From the NCBI GenBank assembly GCA_902470915.1, contig CABRIB010000077.1:1-9385 (forward strand): a stretch of 9,385 nt of DNA, written 5' to 3'. The first letter of the stretch is position 1. Each line of letters starts with the position of its first letter. Shown piece by piece: positions 5,783 to 9,385 of this stretch. A program made the position numbers and the translations under genes. The DNA is from an uncultured Collinsella sp. (GTDB taxonomy: Bacteria; Actinomycetota; Coriobacteriia; Coriobacteriales; Coriobacteriaceae). Below the pieces are notes generated by a model. It searched no databases, was not told the origin of the DNA, and worked only from the letters and a program-made list of their open reading frames with translations.

Positions 5783-6415
5783 CTATCCTCTCTTCCTTGC
5801 AGCGTCGGAGGCGCGGCGCGCCAGCGCATCGGCGCGCGGCAACCATGTGTCGAGCAACTCATCACACGCCGTCTCGAGCTCCTCAGCACGAACGCGATCT
5901 TTCATAGACGTGGTGTTCGCAAAGAGCGTCAAGCTCGCGCCCTGCATAGCGGCACGGCAGAACACGGCGCCGCACGCCACATCGGACAGCAGCTGACGTG
6001 AACCCTTGTCGGCCATGTCCTCGAGCAGCGCCAGCGCACGCCCGCAGGCATCCATAATGCGATACGGCGGCATAGCGGCCACATGCAGCGCATCCTGAAT
6101 CGCGGTCGCTCGAGCCGGATCGTCACGCGGAATACCGTACGCCGTGGACACCTGCCCGTAGGCACGAACGTCCTCGGCGACCAGACCCACAAGTTCCTGC
6201 GCCAACTCATCCGCCTGGGCAAACGAACGCGTCAGATCGTCTGCGCGATCGGCAAGCGCAGGGTTTGTCGCCCCATAGCGAGCAACCATCCCGCAAAGCG
6301 AGGCGCCCAGTGCACCTACAAAGGCGCTCGCGCTACCGCCGCCGGGAACCGGCTCGCGTGCGGCAAGCGCCTCGGCAAAACCGCGACAGGTTTTATCCAT
6401 CATCTCTTGGCTCAT
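5783..6415 (-). CDS. fchA: Methenyl-THF cyclohydrolase / formimino-THF cyclodeaminase family protein
   Basis: The ~210-residue product carries the family hallmark near its N-terminus, AREPVPGGGSASAFVGALGASLCGMVARYG (about residues 19-49), then the all-helical body typical of FTCD C-terminal domain/FchA proteins. The length matches stand-alone FchA (about 205-210). FchA interconverts methenyl-THF and formyl-THF; the related cyclodeaminase releases ammonia from formimino-THF. No glutamate formiminotransferase lies nearby, and folD follows after 2 nt, so the cyclohydrolase role is favoured. The frame reaches an ATG at 6475 with no ribosome site. ATG 6415 with GAAGG about 11 nt upstream is used here; GTG 6421 (GAAGG 5 nt upstream) and the ATG pair 12-15 nt further in remain possible. 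The stop overlaps the folD ribosome site, indicating coupled translation. Confidence 0.9.
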   Translation of the reverse strand: MSQEMMDKTCRGFAEALAAREPVPGGGSASAFVGALGASLCGMVARYGATNPALADRADDLTRSFAQADELAQELVGLVAEDVRAYGQVSTAYGIPRDDPARATAIQDALHVAAMPPYRIMDACGRALALLEDMADKGSRQLLSDVACGAVFCRAAMQGASLTLFANTTSMKDRVRAEELETACDELLDTWLPRADALARRASDAARKRG

Positions 6416-6444
6416 ACGCACACGCACCTTCAAGTCATATATAT

Positions 6445-6472
6445 CGGTCGGGCGGCCGACGTCGGCCGACCG
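6445..6472. promoter_or_regulatory. GC-rich palindrome in the fchA leader, candidate operator or hairpin
   Basis: A perfect 16-bp palindrome, CGGCCGACGTCGGCCG, lies at 6453-6468. It overlaps a second one, GTCGGCCGAC (6461-6470), and is framed by CGGTCGG/CCGACCG (6445-6451 with 6466-6472). It sits between the predicted fchA promoter and the start codon. It could be a repressor site or an RNA hairpin in the leader; there is no T-run, so it is not an ordinary terminator. Confidence 0.45.
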
Positions 6473-6494
6473 CATCGATCACGTAATGGTGCTA

Positions 6495-6523
6495 AGTCTA
6501 GCCCATAAGTACGCGAGCGTCAG
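6495..6523 (-). promoter_or_regulatory. Probable promoter of fchA-folD
   Basis: On the minus strand CTGACG (6518-6523) and TAGACT (6495-6500) are spaced 17 nt, each matching 4 of 6 consensus bases. It would give a ~75-nt leader containing the GC-rich palindrome. A second minus-strand candidate, TTGCCC (6655-6660) with TATAGA (6633-6638) at 16 nt, lies further upstream. Confidence 0.4.
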
Positions 6524-6578
6524 CGCACCTGGCCATCGCGGATTTCTATGGCACGCGATAGGCGGCGGCAACGCAAGC

Positions 6579-6597
6579 ATGGGACACATGGCCCACC
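6579..6597. repeat. 19-nt direct repeat, copy 1
   Basis: ATGGGACACATGGCCCACC recurs at 6787-6805 with one change (C to T). Both copies lie in the gene-free region between fchA and the lipoprotein gene, 208 bp apart. Each is followed by a short inverted sequence. It could be a paired regulator site or the edges of a duplicated segment; the function is unknown. Confidence 0.75.
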
Positions 6598-6705
6598 TTT
6601 CGGGACTTCCGGACGTCACAAACTGGGGCATATCTATAAACAAGGAACCTGTTGGGGCAACGCCCGCGTACACGCGTCCCTTTAAAACAACGGACACCTC
6701 ACCCC

Positions 6706-6740
6706 GGGGAGAGCCGACAGCACCGGCCCTCCCCTCTTTT
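6706..6740 (+). terminator. Terminator-like hairpin with no gene upstream
   Basis: GGGGAGAGCC (6706-6715) pairs with GGCCCTCCCC (6725-6734) with one mismatch and a 9-nt loop, followed by TCTTTT (6735-6740). No convincing plus-strand gene lies between fchA and this hairpin. A -10-like TATAAA at 6635-6640 has no good -35. It may end a short untranslated RNA of about 95 nt, act as an attenuator in a long lipoprotein leader, or be unused. The rest of the 6486-6877 gap shows only the direct repeat and scattered promoter-like sites. Confidence 0.55.
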
Positions 6741-6786
6741 GGACCCGTGCATATTGCCACTTAACGGCGCAAATCCGGCCCTCAGA

Positions 6787-6805
6787 ATGGGACACATGGC
6801 TCACC
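6787..6805. repeat. 19-nt direct repeat, copy 2
   Basis: ATGGGACACATGGCTCACC matches copy 1 at 6579-6597 at 18 of 19 positions. It is followed by a small hairpin GGCTC/GAGCC (6799-6803 with 6812-6816). It lies about 70 nt upstream of the lipoprotein start codon, where a regulator of that gene could bind; this is inference. Confidence 0.75.
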
Positions 6806-6877
6806 CGAAGGAGCCGTCCACGCGTACAGTAAAGGCAGGTAATCCATGGACGATTACAGATCGAGGAGGACACGACC

Positions 6878-7471
6878 ATGAAAAAGAAGGCCTTTGCGAT
6901 TCTCACCCTCTGCATCAGTCTCTTTGCCGCAGTTGCCCTGGTGGGCTGCGGTGGCAGCGGCGACGCTACCGGAAGTGGCGGTGGCGGCGGGGCAGAAAAG
7001 CCAGCCGTGGATATGAGGACCGACTTCATTTGGTTTAAGGTCGAGGTTCCCGAGGGCGTCGAGATTACCGACGTTGCCGGCGACACCGCCGACAGGGCCC
7101 AGTTTAAGTTCACCGAGAGCGAGCACGCCAGTGATCGCTTCATCCCCGTCTTCGACTCTGACAAGAACGCCGACGAGCTGTTCGACTACGAGGCAAAGTG
7201 GAATGCCAGCTTTGAGTGGACCGAGAATGACCCCGTCAAGTACAACGGCAAGACCTGGCGCAACGCTTCCTACACACACTCGGGCGGCGTGACGACCGAG
7301 TACTTCACCGACGTTGACGGTGGCAGCGTGTATGTGCGCATCGACAACGTCGAGGAGCACAAGGACGCCGTCGAGACCATGATGAAGTCTCTGGAATTTG
7401 CCGACGACATCGCCGAGGCCAAGACCGAGGCCATGGACGTCAAGCTCGACGATATCGAGATCAAGCGCTAA
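6878..7471 (+). CDS. Lipoprotein of unknown function
   Basis: The 197-residue product starts MKKKAFAILTLCISLFAAVALVGC, a lipoprotein signal peptide with lipobox LVGC and the lipidated Cys at residue 24. A Gly/Ser-rich linker (25-38) follows. The rest is a soluble acidic domain with alternating beta-type segments (FIWFKVEVPEGVEI, AQFKFTESEH, YFTDVDGGSVYVRID) and a C-terminal helix (VEEHKDAVETMMKSLEF). No enzymatic motif is visible and I do not recognise the family. The alternating strands and final helix resemble small ligand- or protein-binding domains exposed on the outer face of the membrane. The ribosome site AGGAGG (6864-6869) is strong, 8 nt before the ATG. The gene is single, divergent from fchA, and has its own terminator. 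Confidence 0.93.
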   Translation: MKKKAFAILTLCISLFAAVALVGCGGSGDATGSGGGGGAEKPAVDMRTDFIWFKVEVPEGVEITDVAGDTADRAQFKFTESEHASDRFIPVFDSDKNADELFDYEAKWNASFEWTENDPVKYNGKTWRNASYTHSGGVTTEYFTDVDGGSVYVRIDNVEEHKDAVETMMKSLEFADDIAEAKTEAMDVKLDDIEIKR

Positions 7472-7542
7472 GTAACTGGCGAGCGCAGCGGGAAACACGG
7501 GCGCAGTGCTAACAAGCGGCGGTACCCCAGCGCTTCGTACCC

Positions 7543-7575
7543 AGGGAGGGCCGGTAAACCGACCCTCCCTTTCTT
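7543..7575 (+). terminator. Rho-independent terminator after the lipoprotein gene
   Basis: AGGGAGGG (7543-7550) pairs with CCCTCCCT (7563-7570). A further CGG/CCG pairing extends the stem inside the loop, and TTTCTT follows. It lies about 70 nt beyond the lipoprotein stop codon. The remaining 7576-7720 stretch holds no gene that I can support. Confidence 0.88.
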
Positions 7576-7727
7576 ATGCCGGTAGCCAACGAACGCGAGG
7601 ATGCCGGACGCCGGAACCGCTCCAAATGTAGCAACAGTACGAAAACGACAAACACCCCAACACGTCCGCCCGCCGATTTATTGCGCCGCGCAGACAATTA
7701 AACCAGCATCTTTAAACATCTGAGCAG

Positions 7728-7733
7728 TATAGT
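7728..7733 (+). promoter_or_regulatory. Possible -10 element for the PI-PLC-like gene
   Basis: TATAGT at 7728-7733 matches 5 of 6 bases, with no clear -35 at 16-18 nt. ATAGT/ACTAT (7729-7733 with 7741-7745) forms a small inverted repeat over the predicted start of transcription, about 7740, which could serve as an operator. The leader would be about 37 nt, ending in GGAG 5 nt before the ATG. Confidence 0.25.
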
Positions 7734-7776
7734 GACCAAAACTATCGCATAACCGCACTCTACGAATGGAGAAGTT

Positions 7777-9342
7777 ATGACCGAACACCACGCCATCAGC
7801 CGCCGAGCATTTACGTTGGGCCTTGGACTCGCGGCGTTGTCGCCACTTGCAAGCCTGCCCGAAACCGCGGCATTGGGCATCGGCCCACGAGCGGCATTTG
7901 CAGACGACGCTGCCACAGCGTCGGTCAGCCTCGACAATTTCGTCATTCGCCTTCGCCCCGCGGGCTATTTTCGTACCGCAAGCGTTAACGAAGACGGCAA
8001 CGTCATCGGCAACGTCTGCCATCTGTTTAATGACGGCACGTCCAGCAAGCTCATCCTTGAGAACGTAACGACCAAGAATGACGATACAAACTGGTATGCT
8101 ATCCGCACCTTGCTCAATTTCGAAGAGCATAAAAAGACGGGCTACAGCATTTGGTCGGTCGATGGCGACTCGGACAAAGACGGAAAGGTCATCCACGTAT
8201 GGAGTGGCGAGCATGACGGCAAGCCCAGTCGCTCTTTTGCGTTCGAGCGTCAATCAAACGGAACCTATATCATCCGAGACCGCACGGTCGAGAAAGAAAC
8301 CGAGAAAAAAGACATTAAGTACCTGGCAATAGAATCGAACGGCGAAGACCAGGACAACAATAAGATCTGCCATAAGAGTAAGAGTAAGAGCATTCCGTGG
8401 GAGCTCGAACTTATCGGTTACGACATGAAAAAGAACGATGCCACGGTTAGCAGCCTCGACTGGATTACGTACAGCAGCTACGTCGACGGACCATGTTGGA
8501 TGAAATACGTCGACGACAACAAGTTCCTCGACGAGCTGAGCATCCCGGGCACGCACGATTCGGGCACCTGCAGCGTGGACAACGACACTGAGCCCCAATC
8601 CTCGCAAGTAAAATGCCAGCAGGATTACATTCCCACGCAGCTGCTCGAAGGCATTCGCTATTTTGATATCCGTCTCGGAAAGGGCGACAACCCTGGCATC
8701 GACCATGGGATGTACTACCTGCTCAAAAAAGACGCGTACTTTTTGCATCTTTCCGATGTCATAGGCTACTTCAAAACGTTTTTGAACGAAAACCCGACAG
8801 AAGCGCTCATCATGCTTGTATCACGAGGCAACGACGAGGCTACCGACGAAAGTGTTACGACGGCTTTCGCCAAGGTTTTGGACGACAACCCCAAACTGTT
8901 CTATACGTCGAGCCGCGTTCCCACACTGGGCGAGGTGCGCGGAAAGATCGTCCTGCTACGTCGATTTGGACTCGACGGCGACAGCGTAAGCGGCCACACG
9001 TGGGGACTCGACCTCACCGAATGGGATAACAAAATCGCAGCGCACACCGACAGCAGTTCCATGTGCCTCGTCCAAGACGCGCGGGGCTTTGAAGCCGCGG
9101 GGGAAACAGGCGACAAAGAGCCCTATTGCACCAAGGTATACGCCCAGGACAAGTACAAACTCACGGGAACCGACAAGCTCAGCTGGGTCGATAATGCGCT
9201 GAAGGAAACGACCGGGCGCACGCGCAACGAGGTAGATGTCGAGGACGATAACGGGGCCAAGGAGAAAGTCCTGGAGCGTTGCTGGTCTATCAACTACACC
9301 AGCTGCACGGGCTTGTCGCACGGAGGCAATCCTTTAATATGA
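7777..9342 (+). CDS. Tat-exported PI-PLC X-domain protein with beta-trefoil-like domain, C-terminus lost
   Basis: The 521-residue product begins with a twin-arginine signal (SRRAFTLGLGLAALSPLA, residues 8-25) and a likely cleavage near 41-43. Residues ~50-215 have the repeats of a ricin-type beta-trefoil (GYSIWSVDG, HVWSGEHDGKPSRSFAFERQSNGTYIIRD), probably a glycan- or surface-binding module. Residues ~227-521 form a phosphatidylinositol-specific phospholipase C X domain: LSIPGTHDSGT with His260/Asp261, GIRYFDIRL with Asp297/Arg299, IDHGMYY with His310, and RGKIVLLRRF (389-397). These equal the B. cereus His32/Asp33, Asp67/Arg69 and His82 set. The family normally continues past NYTSC..GGNP with a helix and a final strand bearing another active-site Asp (GWVxxDY). 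Here a TGA follows GGNPLI and that part is absent. The likely substrate is a PI- or GPI-type lipid outside the cell. Confidence 0.88.
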   Translation: MTEHHAISRRAFTLGLGLAALSPLASLPETAALGIGPRAAFADDAATASVSLDNFVIRLRPAGYFRTASVNEDGNVIGNVCHLFNDGTSSKLILENVTTKNDDTNWYAIRTLLNFEEHKKTGYSIWSVDGDSDKDGKVIHVWSGEHDGKPSRSFAFERQSNGTYIIRDRTVEKETEKKDIKYLAIESNGEDQDNNKICHKSKSKSIPWELELIGYDMKKNDATVSSLDWITYSSYVDGPCWMKYVDDNKFLDELSIPGTHDSGTCSVDNDTEPQSSQVKCQQDYIPTQLLEGIRYFDIRLGKGDNPGIDHGMYYLLKKDAYFLHLSDVIGYFKTFLNENPTEALIMLVSRGNDEATDESVTTAFAKVLDDNPKLFYTSSRVPTLGEVRGKIVLLRRFGLDGDSVSGHTWGLDLTEWDNKIAAHTDSSSMCLVQDARGFEAAGETGDKEPYCTKVYAQDKYKLTGTDKLSWVDNALKETTGRTRNEVDVEDDNGAKEKVLERCWSINYTSCTGLSHGGNPLI

Positions 9343-9385
9343 GAAAGCCATTGTCAATAGGCGTGTTTGTTCGAGCCCGGTTTTA

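Noticed and set aside
4881..5996. 371-residue plus-strand ORF opposite folD and fchA
   Set aside because: It crosses two well-supported genes on the other strand and shows no domain pattern.
6486..6764. 92-residue plus-strand ORF in the fchA-lipoprotein gap, and the overlapping 93-residue minus-strand ORF
   Set aside because: Neither has a ribosome site or a recognisable domain. The plus one runs through the terminator hairpin, and the region reads as intergenic with repeats.
7678..8253. 191-residue minus-strand ORF opposite the PI-PLC gene start
   Set aside because: It overlaps the Tat signal and trefoil-coding part on the other strand and has no start signal or family pattern.
9360..9385. 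TTCGAGCCC resembling a tRNA T-arm at the right edge
   Set aside because: The flanking bases do not form the 5-bp T stem and no acceptor or anticodon arm is present.
1..9385. CRISPR array, rRNA or tRNA genes, toxin-antitoxin or defence genes
   Set aside because: I looked for regularly spaced repeats, tRNA-like cloverleaves and typical defence domains and saw none.

Overview
The window reads as part of a high-GC, gut-type Actinobacterium, most likely Coriobacteriia close to Collinsella. This is inferred from base composition, GC-rich third codon positions, short promoters and strong Shine-Dalgarno sites, and from the gene types (FchA/FolD pair, C69 peptidase, ABC1 kinase, Tat-exported phospholipase-like protein); no marker gene fixes the taxon. 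The first 46 bases are not biological: they match an Illumina Nextera i5-side adapter with an index and the Tn5 mosaic end. The window is therefore the edge of a draft contig.

Left part, minus strand: a secreted-protein gene runs off the left edge with only its N-terminus and signal peptide present. It is preceded by a well-formed cobalamin (B12) riboswitch at about 462-634 with a promoter just outside its P1 stem. Next comes a minus-strand series: a C69 (Ntn-hydrolase) dipeptidase, a small phasin-like helical protein, and an ABC1/UbiB-type atypical kinase with two C-terminal membrane helices. A hairpin terminator after the kinase (671-698) separates it from the riboswitch promoter.

Middle: an AT-rich 360-bp intergenic block (4562-4925) holds a 30-bp inverted repeat enclosing about 230 bp, a 17-bp perfect terminator hairpin, and three GACCCCT repeats with an exact 10-bp period just upstream of the peptidase promoter. 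To its right lies fchA-folD, a two-gene folate one-carbon operon on the minus strand with genes 2 nt apart. The FolD lacks the active-site Lys and Gln linked to cyclohydrolase activity, and FchA is a stand-alone cyclohydrolase, so the two look like complementary single-activity enzymes.

Right part, plus strand: after a divergent, gene-free 460-bp region with a 19-nt direct repeat and an orphan terminator, there is a lipoprotein of unknown function with its own terminator. A Tat-exported protein with a beta-trefoil-like domain and a PI-PLC X catalytic domain follows. Its reading frame stops about 40 or more residues before the usual end of the family, 43 bases from the contig end, so it is either broken or an assembly-edge artefact.
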